Assembly: GCA_017412115.1 (NCBI GenBank)
Contig: JAFPYR010000122.1
Location: forward strand, 62,001-126,000
From: Bacteroidales bacterium
GTDB taxonomy: Bacteria; Bacteroidota; Bacteroidia; Bacteroidales; UBA3824
Length of the DNA stretch: 64,000 bases
Reading direction: 5' to 3'
Shown here piece after piece: positions 56,626 to 64,000 of the stretch. The notes below the pieces were generated by a model. That model did not search any database. It saw nothing but the letters and a program-made list of their open reading frames with translations, and had not been told where the DNA came from. Made by a program: the position numbers and the translations under genes. Position 1 is the stretch's first letter. Every line of letters begins with the position of its first letter.

Positions 56626-57903
56626 ATGCAAAAGATTGATAATTACAATTTTAAGGGCAAAAAAGTTATTGTCAGAGTAGACTTTAACGTGCCTTTGAAC
56701 AAAGAAACCGGCGAGGTTTCTGACGATACGAGAATCCGCGGCGCGTTGCCGACCATCAAAAAAATCATCGAAGACGGTGGTGCAGCTATCTTAATGTCGC
56801 ACATGGGCAAACCCAAAAACACAGACCCTCACGCAGGCGATGCTAAATTCTCCCTCAAACAAATTATTCCCGCTATTGAGAAATATACGAAAGAATTTGG
56901 TGTTCCTTCACTTCAATTTGCTGAAGACTGCGCTAATGCAGATGCTAAAGCAGTTGCATTGAAACCCGGTCAAATCCTCCTTCTTGAAAACTTACGTTAC
57001 TACGCTGAAGAAGAAGGCAAACCCAGAGGCATTGAAAAAGATGATCCTAACTTTGAGGCTGCTAAAAAAGAAATGAAAGCTAAACAGGCTGAATTTGCAA
57101 AGAAACTCGCTTCTTACGCTGAGGTTTATGTAAACGATGCATTCGGTACTGCACACAGAAAACACGCTTCAACAGCAGTTATCGCTGATTCATTTGCTGA
57201 AGACAAAAAAATGTTCGGTTTCCTTATCAACAAGGAACTCAACGCAATGGATCAAGTTCTTAACGATGCACGCAAACCTTTCACTGCAATCATGGGCGGT
57301 GCAAAAGTTTCTGACAAAATCAACGTTATCACCAATCTTTTGGACAGAGTTCAGAACCTTATCATCGGTGGCGGTATGACTTACACCTTTATTAAGGCTC
57401 TCGGCGGCAAAATCGGTAATTCACTCTGCGAAGACGACAAACTCGACCTCGCAAAAGAAATTCTTGACAAAGCTAAAGCTAAAGGCGTAAACGTATATTT
57501 GCCGGTTGATGCTGTTAATGCAGATAAATTCGACAAAGACGCTAACACCCAAGTTTCAGACGTTAACAACACTCCTGAAGGTTGGATGGGCTTGGATATC
57601 GCAGAAAAATCAATTGCTAAATTTGAAGAAGTTATCGTAAACTCTAAAACCGTTATTTGGAACGGTCCTATGGGCGTTTTTGAAATGGAAAAATTTGCAA
57701 AAGGTACTTCTGCAATCGCTCAGGCTGTTGCTAAAGCTACTGCTAACGGCGCATTCACCCTTATCGGCGGCGGTGACTCAGTTGCAGCTATCAACAAAAA
57801 CGGTCTTGCTGACAAAGTAAGTTACGTTTCTACCGGTGGCGGTGCAATGTTGGAATACATGGAAGGCAAACAACTTCCGGGTATCGTAGCTATCAGAGGC
57901 TAA
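56626..57903 (+). CDS. pgk: Phosphoglycerate kinase
   Basis: A 425-residue glycolytic enzyme converting 1,3-bisphosphoglycerate plus ADP to 3-phosphoglycerate plus ATP. Motifs are complete: [87 protein letters not shown] and the C-terminal [14 protein letters not shown]. It is a little longer than E. coli Pgk (387) owing to an insertion near 130-150. The gene uses more GCT, CTT and GTT codons than its neighbours, as expected of a highly expressed gene. Confidence 0.98.
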   Translation: MQKIDNYNFKGKKVIVRVDFNVPLNKETGEVSDDTRIRGALPTIKKIIEDGGAAILMSHMGKPKNTDPHAGDAKFSLKQIIPAIEKYTKEFGVPSLQFAEDCANADAKAVALKPGQILLLENLRYYAEEEGKPRGIEKDDPNFEAAKKEMKAKQAEFAKKLASYAEVYVNDAFGTAHRKHASTAVIADSFAEDKKMFGFLINKELNAMDQVLNDARKPFTAIMGGAKVSDKINVITNLLDRVQNLIIGGGMTYTFIKALGGKIGNSLCEDDKLDLAKEILDKAKAKGVNVYLPVDAVNADKFDKDANTQVSDVNNTPEGWMGLDIAEKSIAKFEEVIVNSKTVIWNGPMGVFEMEKFAKGTSAIAQAVAKATANGAFTLIGGGDSVAAINKNGLADKVSYVSTGGGAMLEYMEGKQLPGIVAIRG

Positions 57904-57920
57904 TAAAACTTTATATAATA

Positions 57921-57954
57921 AAAAAATGGCTGCTAAAACGCAGCCATTTTTTTT
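57921..57954. terminator. Bidirectional terminator between pgk and lysS
   Basis: ATGGCTGC (57926-57933), 6-nt loop, GCAGCCAT (57940-57947), with A run on the left and T run on the right. The right side runs into the lysS stop codon. Confidence 0.88.
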
Positions 57955-59695
57955 ATTGTGCTTTTTCTACCCAAGCCTTAACATCGTCTGCTGACGGATT
58001 TGTAAGGTTGAGTTTGCCTTTTTTGTTGAGCGAACAAAGGTCGTTGAAAAGTTTTCCGGGTTTTGCATCTTTCAAGTTTTCAACTTTCAAGTATCCGAGT
58101 TTCTGAATAAGTGAAACCCATTCCTGAGGAATACCAAGAGCCGTGTAAGCCTCAACCGGGTCGTATTCAAATTTCTTTTCAGGCTTCATTTGCGGGAAGA
58201 ACAATACGTCCTGAATTGACTCACTGTTTGTCATAATCATCGTTAAACGGTCGATACCGATTCCGATTCCGGCTGTCGGAGGCATACCGTGGTCGATTGC
58301 TGTCAAAAAGTCTTCGTCCAAAACCATTGCTTCTTCATCACCGCGTTTTGCCAAAAGCAACTGATCTTCAAATCTTTGACGCTGATCAATCGGGTCGTTA
58401 AGTTCTGAATATGCGTTGCAAAGTTCTTTTCCGTTGCAAATTGCCTCAAATCTTTCAACCAAGCCTTCTTTTGAACGGTGCTTTTTGGTAAGCGGAGACA
58501 TTTCAACAGGATAATCCGTGATGAAAGTCGGCTGAATAATTTTAGCCTCGCAAGTCTCGCCGAAAATCTCGTCGATTAACTTGCCTTTTCCCATTGTTGA
58601 ATCTACTTCAACACCGAATTTTTTAGCAGTCTCTGCCAATTCCTTTTCGTCCATGTTCGAGATGTCAACACCGGTAAAATGCTGAATTGCCTCAAACATT
58701 GTAAAACGTTTCCAAGGACGTTTGAAGTCGATAACATTTTCGCCTACTTTTACTTTTGTGTCGCCGTTGAGAGCGATTGCAACTTTTTCAACCATTTCTT
58801 CAACGGTGTCCATCATCCAGAAATAATCTTTGTAAGCCACATAAAGTTCGATTTGCGTAAATTCAGGATTGTGGAAACGATCCATACCTTCGTTACGAAA
58901 ATCTTTTGAAAACTCATAAACACCGTCAAAACCGCCTACGATAAGTCTTTTTAAATAAAGTTCGTTAGCAATTCTTAAATAAAGTGTCTGGTCGAGAGCG
59001 TTATGATGTGTTTTGAAAGGTCTTGCCGAAGCGCCACCGTAAATCGGTTGAAGAATAGGAGTTTCAACTTCCAAACAACCGAGATTATCAAGATATTGAC
59101 GCATTGTGTTCATAAGTTTTGTACGTTTTACGAACACATCTTTTACTTGCGGATTAACAATCAAATCCACATAACGTTTTCTGTAACGGAGTTCGGGATT
59201 TGTGAAAGCGTCATAAACTTTTCCGTCTTTTTCTTTAACGATAGGAAGCGGTTTCAAGGATTTGCAAAGAACGGTCAATTCTTCAACTTTAACAGAAAGT
59301 TCACCCATTTTCGTTCTGAAAACCGGACCTTTGACGCCGATAATATCGCCGATGTCAAGAAGTTTTTTGAAAACATCGTTGTACATCGTTTTGTCTTCGG
59401 TAGGGCAGAGAACGTCACGGTTAAAATAAAGTTGGATTCTTCCTTTTGAATCCTGCAATTCTGCAAAAGACGCACTACCCATGATTCTGCGGCTCATCAA
59501 ACGTCCCGCAATACACGCCTGAAATCCTTCTGCGTATTCTTCTTCTTTGAGGTAAGAATATTTTTCTTTGATTTCTTCGGTGTGAATATTTACTTCATAT
59601 TTCGGTGCGGGATAAGGGTCTATGCCCAACGCACGCATTTTTTCGAGCGATGCCCGTCTGATTTGTTCCTGTTCGGATAATTCGATATTATTCAT
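57953..59695 (-). CDS. lysS: Lysyl-tRNA synthetase, class II
   Basis: A 580-residue enzyme that charges tRNA-Lys. The ATG at 59695 (MNNIELSEQEQIRRASLEKM) is chosen because 19 upstream in-frame codons encode the promoter region. The OB-fold anticodon domain (about 55-170, ACIAGRLMSRRIMGSASFAEL) precedes the class II core with RYRKRYVDLI (motif 1), FRNEGMDRFHNPEFTQIE (motif 2) and GIGIGIDRLTMIMTN (motif 3). A C-terminal extension of about 70 residues (GYLKVENLKDAKPGKLFNDL) is beyond the E. coli length and is shared by Bacteroidetes LysS. Confidence 0.97.
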   Translation of the reverse strand: MNNIELSEQEQIRRASLEKMRALGIDPYPAPKYEVNIHTEEIKEKYSYLKEEEYAEGFQACIAGRLMSRRIMGSASFAELQDSKGRIQLYFNRDVLCPTEDKTMYNDVFKKLLDIGDIIGVKGPVFRTKMGELSVKVEELTVLCKSLKPLPIVKEKDGKVYDAFTNPELRYRKRYVDLIVNPQVKDVFVKRTKLMNTMRQYLDNLGCLEVETPILQPIYGGASARPFKTHHNALDQTLYLRIANELYLKRLIVGGFDGVYEFSKDFRNEGMDRFHNPEFTQIELYVAYKDYFWMMDTVEEMVEKVAIALNGDTKVKVGENVIDFKRPWKRFTMFEAIQHFTGVDISNMDEKELAETAKKFGVEVDSTMGKGKLIDEIFGETCEAKIIQPTFITDYPVEMSPLTKKHRSKEGLVERFEAICNGKELCNAYSELNDPIDQRQRFEDQLLLAKRGDEEAMVLDEDFLTAIDHGMPPTAGIGIGIDRLTMIMTNSESIQDVLFFPQMKPEKKFEYDPVEAYTALGIPQEWVSLIQKLGYLKVENLKDAKPGKLFNDLCSLNKKGKLNLTNPSADDVKAWVEKAQ

Positions 59696-59721
59696 CTGTT
59701 TTATGCATAAAAATTTATGCG

Positions 59722-59753
59722 CAAAATTATCTTTTTTTTTTGGATAATACAAA
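59722..59753 (-). promoter_or_regulatory. Promoter of lysS
   Basis: On the minus strand, TTTG (59753-59750), 20 bp, TAATTTTG (59729-59722): exact consensus. It overlaps the upstream box of the gmk promoter. Confidence 0.7.
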
Positions 59754-59768
59754 TTTTTATTAACTTTG
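59739..59768 (+). promoter_or_regulatory. Promoter of gmk
   Basis: TTTG (59739-59742), 18 bp, TAACTTTG (59761-59768). The upstream box lies within the lysS spacer, so the two promoters interlock. Confidence 0.6.
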
Positions 59769-59794
59769 ACCGAATATTTTTTTGACCAAGACTT

Positions 59795-60358
59795 ATGAGT
59801 AAAGTTATCATTATATCAGCACCTTCGGGTTCTGGCAAATCCACGTTGATTTCTTCATTAATGCAGCACGAAGAGTTAAAACTGTCTTTTTCGGTTTCGG
59901 CAACAACGCGCTCTCCAAGAGGTGAGGAAAAAAACGGAAAGGATTATTATTTCTTTTCAGTAGAGGAATTTGAGAAAAAAATCTCAGAAAATGCTTTTAT
60001 AGAATACGAACAAGTATATCAAGGGCGTTATTACGGCACGTTAAAAAGTGAAATCGAAAGGATTTTTTCATTAGGATTTAACGTGATTTTTGACGTTGAT
60101 GTAAAAGGCGGAATCAACTTAAAAAAAATTTTCGGGAATAATGCGCTGTCAATTTTCATTCAGCCGCCAAGCGTTGAAGAATTGAAAAAGCGTTTAATAG
60201 GTCGCGGCACAGATTCTATGGAAGAAATAGAAAAACGCGTTGCAAAGGCATCAGAAGAAATCTCATACTCAAAAAATTTCGATAAAATAATTATAAACGA
60301 TAATTTACAGGAGGCTTCTAAGAAGTTTTTTGATACCGTTTCTAATTTTTTGTCTTAA
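59795..60358 (+). CDS. gmk: Guanylate kinase
   Basis: A 187-residue enzyme phosphorylating GMP to GDP. P-loop APSGSGKSTL at residues 8-17; GMP-binding SFSVSATTRSPRGEEKNGKDYYF; then FIEYEQVYQGRYYGT, FDVDVKGG and IFIQPPSVEELKKRL, RGTDSMEEIEKRV. Length and motifs are standard. It is followed 12 bp later by the PAS kinase gene. Confidence 0.97.
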   Translation: MSKVIIISAPSGSGKSTLISSLMQHEELKLSFSVSATTRSPRGEEKNGKDYYFFSVEEFEKKISENAFIEYEQVYQGRYYGTLKSEIERIFSLGFNVIFDVDVKGGINLKKIFGNNALSIFIQPPSVEELKKRLIGRGTDSMEEIEKRVAKASEEISYSKNFDKIIINDNLQEASKKFFDTVSNFLS

Positions 60359-60370
60359 AAAAAAACATTT

Positions 60371-62767
60371 ATGGCAGACAAAGTATTAATCATAGACAAC
60401 GATAAGGACAGACTCAAACTTTTTGAAGAATCTTTAGCGAAGTTAGGCAAACAAACCGAGCGTTATGACGGAAGAGAAAGCGTTGAAAGTACCGTTACTA
60501 CGACGATTTATTCTGCCGTGATTATAAATTTGACTACGTTATCTGACATTTCAACAATAGAATATGTTAAGGACTTAACCAAATACACCTCAGATGTTAT
60601 CATAACGGGAACAGAAAACGAGATGGATTTGGTTTCATACGCTTTGGACAGCGGTGTAGACGGTTTTATTGCATTGCCGACCACGGAAAAAGTTTTAAGA
60701 ATGACCTTAAAAACGATTTTCAAACAATCGTGCAAAAAAATTGAAAAATATTCTCAATATCTTTTAAAAATTTTTGACATGATTGCAACGCCGGCAGTTG
60801 TAACGGATACTAACGGAAGAATTCAAAACGTTAATTCACGTGCCTTAAAAGAGTTTTCAAGGACAAAAGAAAATTCTATAGGTGAACTTTTTGGCGGTTT
60901 TATAGGTTGCAACAAGCGGAAACTCAATTCAAGTTATTTTCATGACGGTTGTCAAGGCTGCAATCTCTGCATTTACGGGAAAGATGCTGCCGATAACGAT
61001 AAAATAACGGAAGGAAAAATTCATAAATACCGTTATGAAAACAACGGCGTAGAGGAAAACAAAACCATAAAGGTAAGTTATGCACCCGTTTTGTATGAAG
61101 GTCGCAAATGTATTTTCATAAATTTTGAAGATGTAACAATCCGTCAAAAATCTTCTGAAATCATAACAAGTTGTCTTGAAAAAATTAACAACGAAAATTA
61201 TGATTGCCAAGATGCAAAAAAACAAATAGAAAATTTTGCTAAATCGGTTCAAAACGTTTACGAAGACCTCAAAGACACGGATTCGGAATATTCGACATTA
61301 ATAGACAATCTGTTGTCGGGGTATATAGTTTTGGAAAACAATGCCTACGGAGAATTGTTCGTAAAATCCGTTAATAAAAGATTTTGCGAGATTTTCGGTG
61401 TTGATCAAAATGAGTATATCGGCACTAATTTTTCGGAATTGCTTGTAGATTACGACCCGAGATTAACCTCTGCTATAAACGAAGTACTCTCAACGGGAGA
61501 AAACAAACGTTTGGAATATCAGTCGAAACATTTCAACAAATACCTGAAAATCAACATTTTCATGGTAAACTCGAAATATATTTCGCTTATAATCGGTGAT
61601 AATACTTTTTCAAGGCTCTCCAACGAAAGGCTCAAAAAAATGGTAAAACTCTCTGATATGAGAAATTATCAGTTTGAACTTTTCATGGACGGCAGCAAGG
61701 ACGGAGCTTGGAGTTATGATTATTCCACAAAAGAATTATATCTTTCGCCACAATTCAAAAGGCTTTTGGGTTACGAGCCGGAAGATTTAAAAATCAAGAC
61801 CCCGGAAGAAATTTTTGAAATTATTGCCCACCAAGACGAGAAAGAATTTTTTTACAACAAGTTAAGAGAATTTGCTTTAGGAGGTGCGGATAATTTTGAA
61901 GAAGAAGTCCGTGTCAATAAAAAATCCGGACAAGAAATGTGGATAATGGTTAGAGCTACCGTCAGAATGGACGTAAACAACGGTGCCCCCGAAATGTTGG
62001 GCGGCGTTATAACCGATACCACTCAAAGAAAACAATACGAAGAAAAACTCCATACAAGCAACGAAGAACTGAAAAAAGCCGTTGATACGAAAAACAAATT
62101 TATTTCGATAATTTCACATGACTTACGCAATCAGTTCAACGCGATAACGGGCTTGTCGGAAATTTTAACGAAACGGCTTCAAAGTATTTCAGAAGAAAGA
62201 TGTTCGCAAATGGCTTTGGTTATCAATCAGTCCAGCAAGAGTGCGTACAAACTTCTCAATGACCTACTCACATGGGCAAGAAGTCAGATGAACAATATTG
62301 AGTTCAACCCTCAGGAGCTGAACTTAAACGAAATCACGGAAGAGGCTTTGAGCGAAATTAGAGTTCAAGCGCAGAAAAAACATATCTGCCTTTTGAACAA
62401 TACCAACAAAAATGACATTATTTACGCTGATAAACAAATGTTTCAAACCATTGTCAGAAACATCGCCACAAATTCCATAAAGTTTACAAACGAAGACGGT
62501 TTTGTTGAGGTTTCAGGCAAAGACAAAGGGATTTTTTACGAGGTTTCGATAAAAGACAACGGAATAGGAATGAGCGTAGAGACACGTTCTAAATTAATGT
62601 CGCCCTCGCAAACCAAAACCACTCAAGGCACGGCTGGCGAAAAAGGCTCCGGAATGGGACTCCTAATTTGTAAAGAATTTGCCGACAAACACGGCGGAAA
62701 TATCAAAGTGGAATCCATACAAGGTAAAGGAACTGAATTTATTATTTCATTTCCAAAAAAACATTGA
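60371..62767 (+). CDS. PAS histidine kinase with degenerate receiver and Cys4 PAS domain
   Basis: A 798-residue soluble kinase. Residues 1-115 form a receiver-like domain (ADKVLIIDNDKDRLKLFEE): the phospho-acceptor Asp is replaced (SAVIINLTT has Asn), and the conserved Lys is missing from the usual KP corner (FIALPTT). The next PAS domain holds C180, C194, C197 and C200 (HDGCQGCNLC), a C-x13-C-x2-C-x2-C arrangement seen in other PAS kinases and suggestive of metal or Fe-S binding. Two further PAS segments follow. HisKA has His583 in SIISHDLRNQFNAITG, and HATPase has VRNIATNSI, IKDNGIGMS and EKGSGMGLLI. It lies 12 bp after gmk. Confidence 0.92.
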   Translation: MADKVLIIDNDKDRLKLFEESLAKLGKQTERYDGRESVESTVTTTIYSAVIINLTTLSDISTIEYVKDLTKYTSDVIITGTENEMDLVSYALDSGVDGFIALPTTEKVLRMTLKTIFKQSCKKIEKYSQYLLKIFDMIATPAVVTDTNGRIQNVNSRALKEFSRTKENSIGELFGGFIGCNKRKLNSSYFHDGCQGCNLCIYGKDAADNDKITEGKIHKYRYENNGVEENKTIKVSYAPVLYEGRKCIFINFEDVTIRQKSSEIITSCLEKINNENYDCQDAKKQIENFAKSVQNVYEDLKDTDSEYSTLIDNLLSGYIVLENNAYGELFVKSVNKRFCEIFGVDQNEYIGTNFSELLVDYDPRLTSAINEVLSTGENKRLEYQSKHFNKYLKINIFMVNSKYISLIIGDNTFSRLSNERLKKMVKLSDMRNYQFELFMDGSKDGAWSYDYSTKELYLSPQFKRLLGYEPEDLKIKTPEEIFEIIAHQDEKEFFYNKLREFALGGADNFEEEVRVNKKSGQEMWIMVRATVRMDVNNGAPEMLGGVITDTTQRKQYEEKLHTSNEELKKAVDTKNKFISIISHDLRNQFNAITGLSEILTKRLQSISEERCSQMALVINQSSKSAYKLLNDLLTWARSQMNNIEFNPQELNLNEITEEALSEIRVQAQKKHICLLNNTNKNDIIYADKQMFQTIVRNIATNSIKFTNEDGFVEVSGKDKGIFYEVSIKDNGIGMSVETRSKLMSPSQTKTTQGTAGEKGSGMGLLICKEFADKHGGNIKVESIQGKGTEFIISFPKKH

Positions 62768-62848
62768 TTTAAAGAGTTTATTATCAGCAAATTAAGATAT
62801 ATTAAAGAAAAAAGCAATATAAAAAGTAATTTTTTGTTATAAAATTGC

Positions 62849-62856
62849 TATATTTG
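62849..62856 (+). promoter_or_regulatory. Predicted -7 box before the lipoprotein gene
   Basis: TATATTTG fits TAnnTTTG, 41 bp before the ATG at 62898. The upstream TTTG box is not at the usual distance. Confidence 0.4.
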
Positions 62857-62897
62857 CAAATTATAAAAACATTAGCATACTGATAATCAACCATAAA

Positions 62898-63737
62898 ATG
62901 AGAAGAATTATATACATACTTGTAACCGGCTTATTATTAGCATGTTTGACGGCATGCACAGGTAATACGCAGCACAAAAGATCTAAATATAAAGATGATG
63001 AAACCGACACGCAAGGCCAGAAAAAAATTGTTTATACCAAGTATAACATACCCTTGCCGGTGGAATTGTTCTCTTACATGGTAAAAGAGGAGATACCTTA
63101 TAATATAGATCTTCTTTTGTCTACGCAACAGAGGGAAAAATATACGAAAGAGACCAAACAAGCAATGGTTTTAGGCGTATATTCGGCAGATATTGCGTAT
63201 TGTTCAAGTTACGGACGGCAGCATGAGGTTTTGGATTATTTCAACTGCGCATTCAAAATTGCGGACAGGCTTGAAATTTCGGAAGGTTTCACCTACAAAT
63301 CCATTGAAAGAATCGAAAACAATATAGCAAGTGCCGATTCACTAAGTTTTATTGCTAACGAATCGTATTGGAAAGCGTGCAACTATTTGGACGAAAACGA
63401 GAAAAACAACATACTGCCTTTCGTAATTTATGGTGGTTGGGTTGAAAGTCAATATCTAACAATTGCCTCAAACGATTTGAAAGCTACAAAAGCCAAAATT
63501 TTGGAGCAAAAAGAAGGATTGGAAAATCTTATAAACTATCTTTATGAAGTAATGGTTGAGAGTTCGGCTTTTTATTACAACTACGATTTGAAAGCTATTA
63601 TCCTAAAACTCAACAACATAAAAGGCGTTTATGATAAAATTCCGGGCAAAGAAATCGATCCGCAGCTCTACAACGACATCAGCGTAAAAATTACCGCTAT
63701 GCGTAACGAATTGATTGACCCGAAATTTAATTTGTAA
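62898..63737 (+). CDS. Lipoprotein of unknown function
   Basis: A 279-residue protein with lipoprotein signal (MRRIIYILVTGLLLACLTAC), then a charged linker. The rest is predicted mostly helical, without motifs I recognise (ELFSYMVKEEIPYNIDLLLS, AMVLGVYSADIAYCSSYGRQ). Alpha-helical lipoproteins of this length are common in Bacteroidales. It is followed 4 bp later by the HAD-like gene, so they are probably cotranscribed. Confidence 0.75.
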   Translation: MRRIIYILVTGLLLACLTACTGNTQHKRSKYKDDETDTQGQKKIVYTKYNIPLPVELFSYMVKEEIPYNIDLLLSTQQREKYTKETKQAMVLGVYSADIAYCSSYGRQHEVLDYFNCAFKIADRLEISEGFTYKSIERIENNIASADSLSFIANESYWKACNYLDENEKNNILPFVIYGGWVESQYLTIASNDLKATKAKILEQKEGLENLINYLYEVMVESSAFYYNYDLKAIILKLNNIKGVYDKIPGKEIDPQLYNDISVKITAMRNELIDPKFNL

Positions 63738-63741
63738 AAAA

Positions 63742-64000
63742 ATGAAAATAGCGATAGATTTTGACGGCACGATAGTAGAGGATAAATACCCCGAAATCGG
63801 CAGACCTCAAATGTTTGTGTTTCAGGCATTAAAAGAACTTCAAAAGGAACACAGACTTATACTTTGGACTTGTCGTGAAGGCAAACTTTTGGATGATGCG
63901 GTTGAATTTTGCAAAAAAAACGGCATTGAATTTTATGCCGTAAACCGTAATTTTCCGGAAGAGGAATATTCGGAAAGAGATTTTATGAGAAAACTTGATG
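63742..64000 (+). CDS. HAD-like hydrolase (N-terminal part)
   Basis: The frame runs off the right edge after 86 codons. It opens with MKIAIDFDGTIVED, the HAD nucleophile motif DxDGT, followed by LILWTCREGKLLDDAVEF where the second HAD motif (Thr) falls in LWTCR. This shape matches the small HAD phosphatases of Bacteroidetes. The catalytic Lys and final Asp motif lie outside the window. Confidence 0.8.
   Translation, partial: MKIAIDFDGTIVEDKYPEIGRPQMFVFQALKELQKEHRLILWTCREGKLLDDAVEFCKKNGIEFYAVNRNFPEEEYSERDFMRKLD

Overview
The window is about 64 kb of AT-rich bacterial chromosome, and everything points to a Bacteroidota genome, most likely order Bacteroidales. Intergenic regions repeatedly carry the Bacteroidetes promoter pattern (TTTG-like box, 19-20 bp, TAnnTTTG), with A-rich rather than Shine-Dalgarno ribosome sites. 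Lipoproteins and secreted enzymes are abundant. There is a PorT-family type IX secretion protein, a fused DAHP synthase/chorismate mutase, a plug-only SusC-like protein and GH97/GH31/GH78 glycosidases. I cannot place it below order. No rRNA, tRNA, CRISPR array, transposase or integrase was seen.

Layout. 1-5.7 kb: partial FKBP lipoprotein, GH97, GH31 and MscS. 5.7-7.45 kb: an ATPase plus DUF4276/TOPRIM-like pair that looks like a small defence module, ended by a perfect 26-bp palindrome. 7.46-11.05 kb: etfB-etfA-acyl-CoA dehydrogenase operon of the electron-bifurcating sequence type. 11.1-14.7 kb: PAP2 phosphatase, DUF457 membrane hydrolase, a Cys-rich lipoprotein overlapping its radical SAM/SPASM partner, and a small membrane protein. 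14.8-22.1 kb: mutS2, a DUF4922 HIT-like phosphorylase, and a solitary thiC overlapping a GH78 rhamnosidase. 22.2-28.7 kb: porT, a beta-propeller lipoprotein, an M14 peptidase, two unknowns, menG/ubiE and a plug-only protein.

28.7-36.9 kb is the best candidate for an undescribed system. It is a co-directional set of a two-domain TIR-like protein, a membrane-anchored nSTAND NTPase with coiled coil and C-terminal propeller, an outer-membrane barrel, a lipoprotein and a SpoIIE/PP2C phosphatase. The first 1.5 kb is visibly richer in G+C than its surroundings.

36.9-41.5 kb: M15 peptidase, then the Phe/Tyr operon pheA-tyrA-DAHPS/CM-aroD (minus strand). It is preceded by a complete transcription attenuator: promoter, a 23-codon leader peptide containing YYFYAFYFYF, an antiterminator pairing and an intrinsic terminator. 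This is the clearest regulatory discovery here.

41.6-56.5 kb: a SNF2 helicase and a minus-strand signalling block: histidine kinase, TPR lipoprotein, PAS kinase, TPR-PAS kinase whose phospho-acceptor His is replaced by Ser, and TPR-PP2C phosphatase. 56.6-64 kb: pgk, lysS and gmk (divergent with interlocked promoters), a PAS kinase with a degenerate receiver and a Cys4 cluster, a lipoprotein and a partial HAD-like hydrolase.
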